DNA of 64,000 bases, taken from positions 19,203,130-19,267,129 of the forward strand of contig CM019701.1 of assembly GCA_009760885.1 (NCBI GenBank), given 5' to 3'. The translations under genes and the position numbers were made by a program. This document shows, piece after piece, positions 44,780 through 55,607 of the stretch. The first letter of the stretch is position 1; every line of letters begins with the position of its first letter. Source of the DNA: Achatina immaculata (lineage: Eukaryota > Mollusca > Gastropoda > Stylommatophora > Achatinidae). The notes under the pieces were generated by a model. The model made no database searches and was not told where the DNA came from. It was given only the letters and a program-made list of their open reading frames with translations.

Positions 44780-45595
44780 ACTATCGGAAAGCTACTTCGA
44801 CGTCTGACTCGAAGTTGATTATGAGAGTCCCTGGCGCGTCATGCAAATGGATCCGTCCTTCTCAATCTTTGCGATCCTCACTCTCGGTATCAGTATCCCA
44901 TTGCAGCAGAGATGGTATCTGTCCTCAGAGGTGCCTCTGTATCAGCAACAGCGACACTGCTGGCTAGTCTGTCTGCAAGTCTTTGCCTCGGTTCCCGGCA
45001 TGGCTCGGGCAGTACACTCATGCTAGTGTCAAAGTTTCGTCACGTTTTTGCACTTCTCCAACCGCCCACGTTGGACAATCGCCTCTGCCACCTGGTCTAG
45101 ATGGAGTCATTGGGTACCTGTGCTGGGTTACAGAAGTAAAAATCCACTTTTCATCGCCAGTGACAATACAACGGAGAAAACTTTTGTCACGTGAGTTTTC
45201 CAGCAGCTGGCTCTCTGCGCTTTCTGGGGAGTGAGGTCGTGGAGCGCTCGTCGAGGCTGCCTGCTGCTGAAGCGGAGCTCGCGCAAATGCCCAACGATAG
45301 TGCTCTGAGAAGGGGCCAGCTGGGCTGACAAGCGCCGGGGACTACAGGGACTGTTTTCAACAGCTCTGACACAGGGCTTCATCTTTGGTGGTTGAAGGGC
45401 GCCCCGATCTGGGCTTGTCTTTGATGTCGGTGTCCTCACAGCTGAATCTTTGGAACCACTTCCTGGCAGCGCCTGTTCCTTCTTCTTTTTCTTCTTCCAC
45501 ACTGCAAATTTCCCAGGCAGCTCCAGAGGCATCCAGCCCTTTCTTCCTTCTTCAGAGGGGACGCTAACGACAACCTTGCTGTCCGCCATTGTTCC
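44780..45595 (-). pseudogene. Mariner-like (Tc1/mariner) transposase, decayed
   Basis: Minus strand, changing frames: ARKWFQRFSCEDTDIKDKPR then SGRPSTTKDEAL (45475-45380), LSAQLAPSQSTIVGHLRELR, LHDLTPQKAQR, and FLRCIVTGDEKWIFT (about 45180-45135). WFxRF, DKPRSGRPS, SQSTIxxHL, LTPxxxxRR and TGDEKW (with the first catalytic Asp) are mariner hallmarks in the correct order. At least two frameshifts separate them, and the DDD/E rest is not readable. No terminal inverted repeats were recognised. It is more GC-rich than its surroundings, as expected for a younger, horizontally moving transposon. Lies in gene B intron 1. Confidence 0.8.
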
Positions 45596-45654
45596 TTCTG
45601 CTGATCACTTATCTCACGATTCATTGCATCAAAAAGATTGGTATGCAGGTGTTC

Positions 45655-46063
45655 AGCATGGCGTAGCACGACGTAGCATGACGTAGCATGACGTAGCATG
45701 ACGTAGAACGACGTAGCACGACGTAGCATGACGTAGCATGGCGTAGAACGACGTAGCATGGCGTAGCATGGCGTAGAACGGCGTAGCATGGCGTAGCATG
45801 GCGTAGAACGACGTAGCATGGCGTAGAACGACGTAGCATGGCGTAGCATGGCGTAGAACGGCGTAGCATGGCGTAGCATGGCGTAGAACGACGTAGCATG
45901 GCGTAGCATGGCGTAGAACGACGTAACATGACGTAGCATGGCGTAGAACGACGTAGCATGACGTAGCATGGCGTAGAACGACGTAGCATGGCGTAGAACG
46001 ACGTAGCATGACGTAGCACGACGTAGCATGACGTAGCATAGCGTAGCATGGCGTAGCATGACG
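45655..46063. repeat. 10-bp minisatellite
   Basis: About 40 copies of a 10-mer in four forms: GTAGCATGAC, GTAGCATGGC, GTAGAACGAC, GTAGCACGAC. Because 10 is not a multiple of three but 30 is, all three minus-strand frames stay open (C-Y-x-x-L-R-R/H-x-T/S repeats). Not coding. Variants form short higher-order blocks. Confidence 0.97.
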
Positions 46064-46229
46064 TCAACATAATGTTACAAGTGCCAGTACGTCGTTTAAG
46101 ACAGGTGCCTGGACCGAAATTGGGGTATCGAAAACAAATGACACATTTTGGACTCGCCAAAATGATATGACAATTTACATATGACTGGTTAAGAAGCTTC
46201 ATCACATGAACATCATTAGTGAACATAAA

Positions 46230-46345
46230 ATTCATTGACGACGTTGAAAAACTCAACAAGAACAGAACAATCTTGGCGAACTACGAGCACAATGCGACCT
46301 CTATGTGACGACGTTTAGCGGAGCTTAAGGATGTAAGATATTCTT
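46230..46345 (+). mobile_element. LINE-b terminal fragment
   Basis: Plus strand keeps FDDVEKLNKNRTILANYEHN-like residues and TGTGACGACGTTTAGCGGAG then CTTAAGGATGTAAGATA, a mutated LINE-b end. Confidence 0.6.
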
Positions 46346-46504
46346 CCTCACACTGGACGATGCAGCATGGAAGGCGTGAGCTTTCTTCACTGTCCTTTGC
46401 TGTTATACATATACCGATATGCATGCCAATGTACTATCAATAGCATTACATTTTTGGTATATAAGTTATGTATTTCTACCAACTAAGTGTACAAACCACT
46501 TAAA

Positions 46505-47065
46505 TTAGGTTTTAACATACATTACTAACTAATAATGGGGATACAATGAGGCAAATTAAAATGACATACGTCGCTCTTCAAAAAGTAAAACAGCTAAACT
46601 AAATAAGCTGTGGAGAGGAACAGACAGATCTACAAAAATAAGATTTTTAAGGGCATGCATTTTTCCCATCGCAACATATGCCTGTGAGACCTGGAGATGT
46701 AATAAAACAGCTGAGAAGCACATAAAAAGTCCTTCAAATATCATGGACACACACAAAAAAAAACAATATATCCATACTACAATAACTTAATATTGGTAAG
46801 TAAAGAGGATTAAAGAGAGAAAACTTAAATATTTTGGACACGTTTAACGTCACTAGAATTTAAAGAAGGCCGTCTTGGAAGGGTACATAATGGGAAAAAG
46901 AAAGAGAGGAAGACCAAGGCAAAGATGGCTGCAAGTCAGCGTTGATGATTTGCAAATTGATGCATCAGCAGCAGGGCATCTTGCTCACAACCGCGAGGCC
47001 TACAGGAGAGCTGTTAGGGAGCCAAAGTTCCACAAGGGACATGCAAATGACTGGTTGACTGAAAT
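46505..47065 (+). mobile_element. LINE-c copy (plus) with (TGAC)n tail
   Basis: Contains LTNNGDTMRQIKMTYVA, LNKLWRGTDRSTKIRFLRAC, ATYACETWRCNKTAEKHIK, GKRKRGRPRQRWLQVSVDDL, AAGHLAHNREAYRRAVREPK then FHKGHAND and GACTGGTTGACTGA. One of the longer LINE-c copies; several frameshifts. Confidence 0.88.
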
Positions 47066-47324
47066 GCACACAAATTTGCTAATCATGTTCTGACAAAGGA
47101 ATAAAAGCAAGGGGGCCGTTTCCCTTGTCTTCCATTCTGTTTGCGTGTAGTTTTATCCATCTTTGTCTATAAGAGATCAATCCGCAGGGAAGTGGATACC
47201 TGTTTTGGTGTGCAGCAGTTTTTTTAAATAATCACCTGTTTACCCAAGACCGTTCTACCTGTCTACATAGATAAAAGTTAAATAACGTGGTACTTACTGG
47301 AAATATCACACTTTCATGTGCCGA

Positions 47325-47415
47325 AGGTCAGGGAAAATACGGGCCTAACACCATATTCCTCAGTATGCCTTAATGGCGTGGAAATGGGAATGTTACCTTT
47401 ACCTTTACTTACTGG
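47325..47415 (+). mobile_element. SINE 3' end fragment
   Basis: GGGAAAATACGGGCCTAACA CCATATTCCTC and the end GGGAATGTTACCTTTACCTT TACTTAC match, in orientation, the tail of the SINE at 6735-6976 and resemble the end of 37564-37835. Confidence 0.6.
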
Positions 47416-47636
47416 AAAGCTCAAAGGAAAAAAAGGCCAGACAGTCAAAGCCACAAAGAATGTATCACAGCGCACTGACCGTGTAAAAGCAAAACTGAAA
47501 CATATGAATTGAATAGAAACCACATAAGGGTCGTACAAGACAGAAAAACACAAATATCTGAACTGAATAGAAACTACATAGAGAAAAAAAAATCTACAAC
47601 GATATCGGGGAGAGCACGGACGGAATGAATACTTAC

Positions 47637-47691
47637 ATACTGCACAGAAAGCCAGTAGGACCAAAAAAGCAACAGTCCCGGAGAAAGCCAT
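47637..47691 (-). CDS. Gene B exon 1: signal peptide of small secreted protein
   Basis: The ATG at 47691 opens MAFSGTVAFLVLLAFCAV, a textbook signal peptide. The donor GTAAGT leaves a phase-1 T. A GTATGT three bases earlier would be in phase 0 and does not fit the next exon. Together with exons at 44113-43904 and 41373-41177 the frame is open for 153 residues and ends in TAA, so the gene is complete: 55+210+197 = 462 bases. The product should be secreted and consists of two tandem cysteine-containing modules. The introns carry a mariner remnant, minisatellites and a LINE-b copy. A TATA box precedes it at the usual distance. Confidence 0.8.
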
Positions 47692-47778
47692 CTCTAGCAA
47701 GTGATCAGTCAGTACTTGTTAGTGCGGTCTTCTTGAACGTTCACCGACTCATCTAACACGTTTCGATGCTCTCCCCTG

Positions 47779-47787
47779 TTTTTTATA
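47779..47787 (-). promoter_or_regulatory. TATA box of gene B
   Basis: TATAAAAAA on the minus strand lies 88-96 bases upstream of the gene B ATG. With the usual 25-30 base spacing, transcription would start near 47755-47760 and leave a 5' UTR of about 65 bases without an intervening ATG that opens a long frame. The sequence match is strong; function is inferred. Confidence 0.6.
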
Positions 47788-47999
47788 CCTACAAGTAGAT
47801 CCTGTTTATCAGCAATTAAAAACAAATCCCGCAAAGGTCGCGTAGCATAATTAGTCACCAGAAAAAATATTCCATCAAATCCGCGTTTAGCAAGCCCCAG
47901 TTTTTTTTTTATTGTAAACACGTTTCAAAGCCTCAGTTTGTACAAAAAGCAAGTAAATTTTGATTCAAAATAGCCTTCAAATGTCTCTGAACCTTTATT

Positions 48000-48690
48000 A
48001 TCCAAATCACATGTTGCTTCCGCAAGGGTTATCGCAAATGCCTGTCCTTTGCCTTTTGTCCGCTCTTGCCCAGGTGTCTCTGTTGCTCAACATCCTCTCT
48101 GCTGTTCCTATCCACGTCTCCTTTGGTCTACCCTCACTTCTGTTCCCCTGTGGTGTCCATCTTAGTGCTATTGTTGATAGTGAGCACCGTCCCCCCTAAG
48201 CTGCGAGCCTGCGAGGTCGCATACAGACAAAAAAAAATGCCACTTTTATTTTCCAGTTTCCTGCTGTTACCCCGGGCTTTAACTGCGATCAAGGAAAATA
48301 CAGTGATGGTACATGCTTCTCCTTTACTGTTTCTTTCTTGTTGAGATACGACTTTCATATCGGATATTTCAACTGGTCTTTTATCGCGTAGTTTCAGTAG
48401 TACTGTAGCAGAATCATGTCGAGGCAAGTGGGCACACAGAGAATGGAGGGTAATTAAAATAAACAGACGGATGAATTTCTACTGCCGAAAAGTTCAGCAG
48501 GTCTATTCTGTTATTAAATGTACGGACCTTTACAGTGTGCGTGAGTATGTGTGTGTGCACGCATTTTTTTTGCACATAAATGGAACATTTTGCACACAGA
48601 CCGCAAACCTTTAGACGGAACATTGGTCGTTAGTCATCGGGAGCACATGTCCTAACCTTCGTCAGCGCATTTCCTCAATAACACTGCAAC
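48000..48690 (-). mobile_element. LINE-a fragment interrupted by a hAT-like insert
   Basis: The minus strand of 48183-48005 matches LINE-a (TPQGNRSEGRPKETWIGTAE-like, ERTKGKGQAFAITLAE). The preceding coding bases continue at 48628-48690 (LTKVRTCAPDD-like, complement of GTTAGTCATCGGGAGCACAT). The gap 48184-48627 is a foreign insert. Confidence 0.7.
48184..48624. mobile_element. Probable hAT-like nonautonomous element nested in LINE-a
   Basis: The left end CACCGTCCCCCCTAAGCTGC and the inverse of the right end CAATGTTCCGTCTAAAGGTT share the C-A-x-x-G-T-x-C-C-x-x-C-T-A-A pattern of one hAT TIR type. The TSD is ambiguous. Confidence 0.5.
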
Positions 48691-48916
48691 AAAAAAAAAA
48701 CTTTTTTGTTCTGTTTCCTGTTTAAAATTTGTCAATTCCTACTGAAAATGGAATGAGAAAAACGAATACGAGATCAGAAAATTATTATTAGGTCTAGTTT
48801 TCGAGATATTTAGATGTCAAAATTTGTATTGAAAACCCTATTAATTTATGTAGTACCCTTGGTGGATGACCATATAAAGAATAAAAGCCTTACTTATTGT
48901 TTCATTTTTCTCTTGT

Positions 48917-49682
48917 ATTTCACGTCTTGGACATCTCTTGTCATATTCCAGCAATATTCAGCAAGCATAGATTTGTTCTACTTCTGGGATATCCCTTGTC
49001 ATATTCCAGCAGTAGTCAGCAAGCATAAATGTGTTCCACTTCTGGGGCATCTCTTGTCATATTCCAGCAGTATTCAGCAAGCATAAATGTGTTCCACTTC
49101 TGGGGCATCTCTTGTCATATTCCAGCAGTATTCAGCAAGCATAAATGTGTTCCATTTCTGGGGCATCTCTTGTCATATTCCAGCAGTATTCAGCAAGCAT
49201 AAATGTGTTCCACTTCTGGGGCATCTCTTGTCATATTCCAGCAGTAGTCAGCAAGCATAAGTGTGTTCCATTTCTGGGGCATCTCTTGTCATATTCCAGC
49301 AGTAGTCAGCAAGCATAAGTGTGTTCCACTTCTGGGGCATCTCTTGTCATATTCCAGCAGTAGTCAGCAAACATAAGTGTGTTCCACTTCTGGGGCATCT
49401 CTTGTCATATTCCAGCAGTATTCAGCAAGCATAAGTGTGTTCCACTTCTGGGGCATCTCTTGTCATATTCCAGCAGTAGTCAGCAAGCATAAGTGTGTTC
49501 CACTTCTGGGGCATCTCTTGTCATATTCCAGCAGTAGTCAGCAAGCATAAATGTGTTCCACTTCTGGGGCATCTCTTGTCATATTCCAGCAGTATTCAGC
49601 AAGCATAAGTGTGTTCCACTTCTGGGGCATCTCTTGTCATATTCCAGCAGTAGTCAGCAAGCATAGATGTGCTCCAATTCCC
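48917..49682. repeat. 58-bp minisatellite grown from a decayed coding segment
   Basis: About 13 copies of AAGCATAAATGTGTTCCACT TCTGGGGCATCTCTTGTCAT ATTCCAGCAGTATTCAGC. The minus strand of one unit reads MLADYCWNMTRDAPEVEH, which continues the pseudogene at 49683-50050. So the array expanded from that pseudogene's 3' coding part. Confidence 0.93.
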
Positions 49683-50050
49683 TGGGTACTTTCTTTCCAT
49701 TAATGAAATGTCCTGGTGGAAACGCTCCCAATTTTCATTACTTACTGCAGCACTTTGGGGGGGGGGGGGGCGGTGGCGGTGGTGGTGGGTTGTTTTTTTT
49801 TTGGGGGGGGGGAGTCAATATGAGAATCCAAGAAGTGGATCTTGAGTGACATATTACAACGCAATTTTTGGTATGTTGTCAAAAGTTCATTAACAGCCAC
49901 AAGATAGTTTTTATTTATTTGCATTTCCCAGGAAATTGTGAGCACAGATCTGAAGGCTTCCCAAGTTGCCTTCTCATTCCCATGAACAATGGAGTCAAAG
50001 TGTTTATCATTTAACAGTTCCCTAATCTGACGTGGAAAGTGTTTAACAAC
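49660..50050 (-). pseudogene. Decayed multicopy gene, C-terminal part
   Basis: Minus strand: FPRQIRELLNDKHFDSIVHG, EKATWEAFRSVLTIS, YLVAVNELLTTYQKLRCNMS, LKIHFLDSHIDS, then a poly-C/poly-A scar at 49757-49812, then ERFHQDISLMERKYPGNWS. I recognise the 'CNMSLKIHFLDSHID...ERFHQDI' string from a repetitive family of uncharacterised proteins in many invertebrate genomes, but not its function. Not expressed as it stands: frameshifts and low-complexity scar. Confidence 0.65.
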
Positions 50051-50316
50051 AAAGAGGAATATAAATCTTTAACAAAAGAAGTACGAAGAAACATAAGAAA
50101 AGACCCAAAAAAAATACATACAATATTTCTGTGAAAGAATAGAAGGACATCACAAGTGTGGAAGAGATAGTGAAATGTTGAAAGAAATGAAGACATTGAC
50201 GAGAAATGTCACACTTAAGATAAATGTAATTTGTGACGAGATGGGGAGTAGAAAGATGGAAGGAATATTGTTCAGGAATGTATGAAACAACTGACTGAGG
50301 AAACATAAATCAACAG

Positions 50317-50962
50317 TGTGAATTATTATTGGGGGAGAAAGAACCCGAACTGACAATAGAAGAAGTTTTATGGGCAATAAAGAATCAGAAAAATGGTAAA
50401 CCACCAGGATGTGATGAGATAACAGCTGAAATTATTAAAGCAGGAGGAAAGGAATGTGCAACAATCTATAGTGCACGATGTAAAAATATTCAGGTAAAAT
50501 TTGGCCAAAAGAATGGAAAAGAACTGTATTCATACCATAAAAAAATGGTAACCTGAAATTGTGCACAAACTACAGAATTGTTTCCCTGATTAGTCATGAC
50601 AGTAAAATTCTGTTAAAAATCATAATGCGGAGACTTCGTAAGAAAATAGAAGAAGAAGTCAATATGGCCCAAGCTGTTTTCAGGCAAGGAAGAGGATCAA
50701 GAGATATATATTCAATCTAAGATTAATAATAGAGAAATGCAGAGAGTTTAATGTGAATCTATATTTAGCCTTTATAGTCTACTCAAAGACATTTGATTGT
50801 GCACAATATCATAAACTGTGGGAAATAATGGAAAAAATGGGATTTTCAACACATTTGATACAGTTAACATCACTGCTGTATCTAGACCAACAAGCAGCAG
50901 TAAGAATAAATGGTAAAACAACAACTTGGTTTGACATAAAACAAGGAGTCCATGCTGATTCA
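50317..50962 (+). mobile_element. LINE RT fragment (probably LINE-d, 5' part)
   Basis: Plus strand: LTIEEVLWAIKNQKNGKPPG, CDEITAEIIKAGGKE, then frameshifts through ISHDSKILLKIIMRRLRKKI, EEEVNMAQAVFRQGRGSRDI, VNLYLAFIVYSKTFDCAQYH, QQAAVRINGKTTTWFDIKQG. These are RT blocks up to the start of motif B; the YADD region is missing. Confidence 0.75.
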
Positions 50963-51640
50963 TCCTCTTTATTTTGGCATCACTAAGATGATGAAATTTT
51001 GTCTTAAGGAACTTGAATGCCTCTCCTTCCTGATTCATCTTCTTGAGAAAGTTCTTCATTAGCCCCAGTTTAATATGTAAAGGGGGCAGAATGATATTGC
51101 TACAATCAAAAAGAGAGTCTGCTATACATTCTTTTTTCCAAGCTCCAGAATTTTCATATATAGTGGGAAGACTGTCTCATTCGCAGAGAAAACAAGAAAA
51201 CTTAGTGTATCCTAACTGCATTCCAAGTAAAATTGCACTAACTTTCAAATCTGCACAGGTCTGCCACTGATGGTTATCATATTTTATTGCTCCGAGAAGC
51301 AATTTCATATTTTCATATGTCTCCTTCATGTGCACAGCATGACCTTATAGAAACAGATGGTAATGAACTGTCATCGTGTAGCAAACAGCTTTCAAGTTTA
51401 ACTTTAATGAGTCTATGAACAGTCCCTAGTCTTCTGGTTCAAACCCCATTTTCAAATTTGCCATAAGTCCATTAACATCAAGGCGGGCAACAAGGTTGTT
51501 TTCCATTTTGAAAATGGAGACAAGTTTTTCTGTTGATACCTTTACATTGATGATTTTCCATTTTCTTCCAGGAGATTCCACTGCTGAAGTCTTGATGCAA
51601 GAAGTTCAGCCACAACATGAAGATCAGTGCTGAAAAAAAA
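50963..51640 (-). pseudogene. Decayed multicopy gene, N-terminal part
   Basis: Minus strand: LDVNGLMANLKMGFEPED, LFIDSLKLNLKAV, GHAVHMKETYENMKLLLGAI, KYDNHQWQTCADLK, LLGMQLGYTKFSCFLCE, ILPPLHIKLGLMKNFLKKMN, EAFKFLKTKFHHLSDAKIKR. The protein line continues at 50050 (FPRQIREL), so a LINE piece separates two halves of one pseudogene. Several stops. Confidence 0.65.
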
Positions 51641-52290
51641 TAGAAGTCATGATCAAAGCGTGAGAGAAGAAATCCAAAGAAAGATCTTCCTAGACAACCA
51701 GCCCTTGAAACAATGAAACATTTCAAATACCTAGGTAACATAATATCATCCTCAAGGACAAATGACGCTGAGATTGAGAACAAATGCAACAGAGCAAATC
51801 AGGTCATTTGACAAATGACTCCTTTACTGAAAAACAAATACATCACAACTGAAACAAAAAGGGCAATGTACAACACAATTTTCCTCCCAACTCTATGCTA
51901 TCAATGTCAAACATGGGCACTAACAGCCAAGAACAAAAGAAAAACCATCAATACAGAAATGAGATTTTTAAGGACAATGCTAAATGTGACAAGAAGAAAC
52001 CAAATAAGAAGTGACACCATCAGGGCAAAGACTGGAGTAACACCAGTATTACATTATATCCAGAAACAGCAAGTCAAATGGTTTGACCATGTTACACGGT
52101 TACCACCAGACAGTATATCACAGACAACATTCACACTAAGATTTGTAGGTAACAGGGGAAGAAACCGCCTACGCAGGAGATGGAGGGAGGAAATTACAGC
52201 AGCCTTAAATATCCCATTATATGAAGAAAATCGTCGAGCCCTATCAAGAAGTCTACTTGTTCCCTCAACAACGAAATGTAGACGAGGAAC
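51641..52290 (+). mobile_element. LINE-d 3' part
   Basis: Plus strand: KIFLDNQPLETMKHFKYLGN (with one stop), NKYITTETKRAMYNTIFLPT, LCYQCQTWALTAKNKRKTIN, FLRTMLNVTRRNQIRSDTIR, PVLHYIQKQQVKWFDHVTRL, GNRGRNRLRRRWREEI. About 170 codons are open, so decay is moderate. Confidence 0.85.
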
Positions 52291-52439
52291 AAGACAAGAG
52301 AAGACATTCATTTTGGGAAATTCTGTGTAGCTTATCCACTGAACTTTTGGTGTACATTCAGAATCTTGTTGTACAGGTTCATCTGATATTTCTCGGTTGT
52401 ATTCTTCATCAAGCTCCACAAGGTACTGGAACAATTTTT

Positions 52440-52770
52440 TTTATAAATATGAAACAACGAGGCTTTCGTACGATAAAGTAAGGGAACACAGTTTTGTAAA
52501 GAAAGAAACGAGGTCGTGACACAGAAATTCCGTAGCTTAGGGTCAGTCCCTCTAGAAGGTACCAACTTTTAGACAAACATACACACGGTCTCCTGCCATG
52601 TCTAGTGCATTCATGAACAACAACAACAACAACAGCAACAAACGAACGAATACTTTGTACATGAAGTTAGTTTCAGGTATAGTTTCAGGAACAATTTTTT
52701 ATAAATAGGAAACAACGAGGCTTTCGTACAGTAAAGTAAGAGAACACAGTTTTGTATTGGTGTGGTGGGA
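52440..52770 (-). mobile_element. SINE body copies (minus)
   Basis: The reverse strand has the body found at 10862-11095: CAAAACTGTGTTCTCTTACT, CCTCGTTGTTTCCTATTTAT, GACATGGCAGGAGACCGTGT. The TTTATAAATA..GTTTTGTA block appears twice (52440-52500 and 52690-52757), so the element may carry terminal direct repeats or be two copies. Confidence 0.6.
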
Positions 52771-53084
52771 CAGGAATAGGCAGATCGTCACCATGTGGTC
52801 CTGGTCGTATAGCCGATGGTAAACATCTGGATACTTCAAGGTCCGTTTCTTCTTTGTGGACATTCCGTGCTGAAGTGGAGGCACCATATGACAGTATTCT
52901 CTTAACTATGGGATATAAGCAGTAGTGGTACTTAGGAAACGATTAATAGAGTGAGTACCCCTGGTTGAAAGGTATTTTAGTCGAGAGCGTAAGCGAGGGT
53001 CTTGAGATAAGCGTGCAGCATGACAGAACTGAGTGGGCAGGAATAGTATAAATACCACTCACGATTAGCAAAAGCCTTACGATG

Positions 53085-53375
53085 TGTTAGAAGGGAACCA
53101 TTACGATGTCTTAGAAGGGAAGCCTTACGATGTGTTAGAAGTGGAGCATTATGATGTGTTAGAAGGGAACCATTACGATGTCTTAGAAGGGAAGCCTTAC
53201 GATGTGTTAGAAGTTGGAGCATTATGATGTGTTAGAAGGGAACCATTCCGATGTCTTAGAAGGGGAGCCTTACGATGTGTTAGAAGTGGAGCATTATGAT
53301 GTGTTAGAAGGGAAGCATTACGATGTCTTAGAAGGGGAGCCTTACGATGTGTTAGAAGGGGAGCCTTACGTGTTT
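53085..53375. repeat. 22-bp minisatellite
   Basis: About thirteen copies of CCTTACGATGTGTTAGAAGG and CATTACGATGTCTTAGAAGG forms, which alternate in a semi-regular order. Confidence 0.93.
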
Positions 53376-54073
53376 TGAGAATCTTGTTGAAGACATAGTT
53401 TTTTTAAAGTAGTTATAGTTTTTGGCAGATGTAGTTTCTAGATAAGATGAAGTGATTTGGTTGAGACAGTTGAAGTCGGTAGTTAGAAGAGTTTTTCTGT
53501 GGGAATTCTTGTAAGGATGTCTTTTATTGTAAATGGTAAGGTTTTTTTTTCTCCCATATGGCGTAGAATACTTCAGGCCGGGAACTGATATTGTAACTGT
53601 CATTGTAAACGTCTTACCAGCCTGATGGGCTACGTTTTCATCCTCATAATTTCTTCCCTCATTTTTCCCATCAATAAACTTGTGTTGTCTGAATATAAAA
53701 ACTACACCACTGGCTTTGTTGAAACCTTCACTGTTTGACAAGTTTTGTTTATGTTGGGAGACTGCCAAGTTCAGTTACCTTGTTCTATCAATATTCTTCT
53801 GTGGAATGAAAGCCTGGGAGTCTTGTTGGATTTTCTTAGTGTGTAAAAGAGAAAATTAGGTTGTCTTTTAGCGGCAACAACAAGAAGTAATCTCTATAAT
53901 GAAAAATTGTACTCCACAAGAAGACTAATCATCCACAGAATACGCGTCTACCCATGCAAAAAACAGCAATCACTTACATAATATGTAGGCTCTTTCCATA
54001 TCACGGGAACCGCGAATCCCATTGACAGTTCTTTAATATTCAACCAATCACGGAGCTTCACAGCACGTTTATC

Positions 54074-55607
54074 ACAACAAATGTGAGGTGGCCAGGGCTT
54101 GTCTTGATCACCTATCTTACAACAAATGTGAGGTGGCCAGGACTTGTCTTGATCACCTATCTTACAACAAATGTGAGGTGGCCAGGGCTTGTCTTGATCA
54201 CCTATCTTACAACAAATGTGAGGTGGCCAGGGCTTGTCTTGATCACCTATCTTACAACAAATGTGAGATGGCCAGGGCTTGTCTTGATCACCTACAACAC
54301 AATGTGAGGTGGCCAGGGCTTGTCTTGATCACCTATCTTACAACAAATGTGAGGTGGCCAGGGCTTGTCTTGATCACCTATCTTACAACAAATGTGAGAT
54401 GGCCAGGACTTGTCTTGATCACCTATCTTACAACAAATGTGAGGTGGTCAGGGCTTGTCTTGATCACCTATCTTACAACAAATGTGAGGTGGTCAGGGCT
54501 TGTCTTGATCACCTATCTTACAACAAATGTGAGGTGGCCAGGACTTGTCTTGATCACCTATCTTACAACAAATGTGAGGTGGCCAGGACTTGTCTTGATC
54601 ACCTATCTTACAACAAATGTGAGGTGGCCAGGACTTGTCTTGATCACCTATCTTACAACAAATGTGAGGTGGTCAGGGCTTGTCTTGATCACCTATCTTA
54701 CAACAAATGTGAGGTGGTCAGGGCTTGTCTTGATCACCTATCTTACAACAAATGTGAGGTGGCCAGGGCTTGTCTTGATCACCTATCTTACAACAAATGT
54801 GAGGTGGCCAGGACTTGTCTTGATCACCAGTCTTACAACAAATGTGAGATGGCCAGGGCTTGTCTTGATCACCTATCTTACAACAAATGTGAGGTGGCCA
54901 GGACTTGTCTTGATCACCTGTCTTACAACAAATGTGAGGTGGTCAGGGCTTGTCTTGATCACCAGTCTTACAACAAATGTGAGGTGGTCAGGGCTTGTCT
55001 TGATCACCTATCTTACAACAAATGTGAGATGGCCAGGACTTGTCTTGATCACCTATCTTACAACAAATGTGAGGTGGTCAGGGCTTGTCTTGATCACCTA
55101 TCTTACAACAAATGTGAGATGGCCAGGACTTGTCTTGATCACCTATCTTACAACAAATGTGAGGTGGCCAGGGCTTGTCTTGATCACCTGTCTTACAACA
55201 AATGTGAGATGGCCAGGGCTTGTCTTGATCACCTATCTTACAACAAATGTGAGGTGGCCAGGACTTGTCTTGATCACCTGTCTTACAACAAATGTGAGGT
55301 GGTCAGGGCTTGTCTTGATCACCAGTCTTACAACAAATGTGAGGTGGTCAGGGCTTGTCTTGATCACCTGTCTTACAACAAATGTGAGGTGGCCAGGACT
55401 TGTCTTGATCACCTATCTTACAACAAATGTGAGGTGGTCAGGGCTTGTCTTGATCACCTATCTTACAACAAATGTGAGATGGCCAGGACTTGTCTTGATC
55501 ACCTATCTTACAACAAATGTGAGGTGGCCAGGGCTTGTCTTGATCACCTGTCTTACAACAAATGTGAGGTGGCCAGGGCTTGTCTTGATCACCCGCCTTA
55601 CAACAGA
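54074..55607. repeat. 45-bp minisatellite, 34 copies, with 360-bp higher-order unit
   Basis: The unit is GAGGTGGCCAGGGCTTGTCT TGATCACCTATCTTACAACA AATGT with variants at five sites (GAGrTGG, GGyCAG, GGrCTT, TAT/TGT/AGT before CTT). The lone short unit near 54293-54307 shifts frame. Long open frames (up to 515 codons) arise only because 45 is a multiple of three. Confidence 0.97.

Noticed and set aside
45436..46259. Three overlapping open frames rich in C-Y-x-M-L-R-H-A-T
   Set aside because: All minus frames of a 10-bp tandem array are open by arithmetic.
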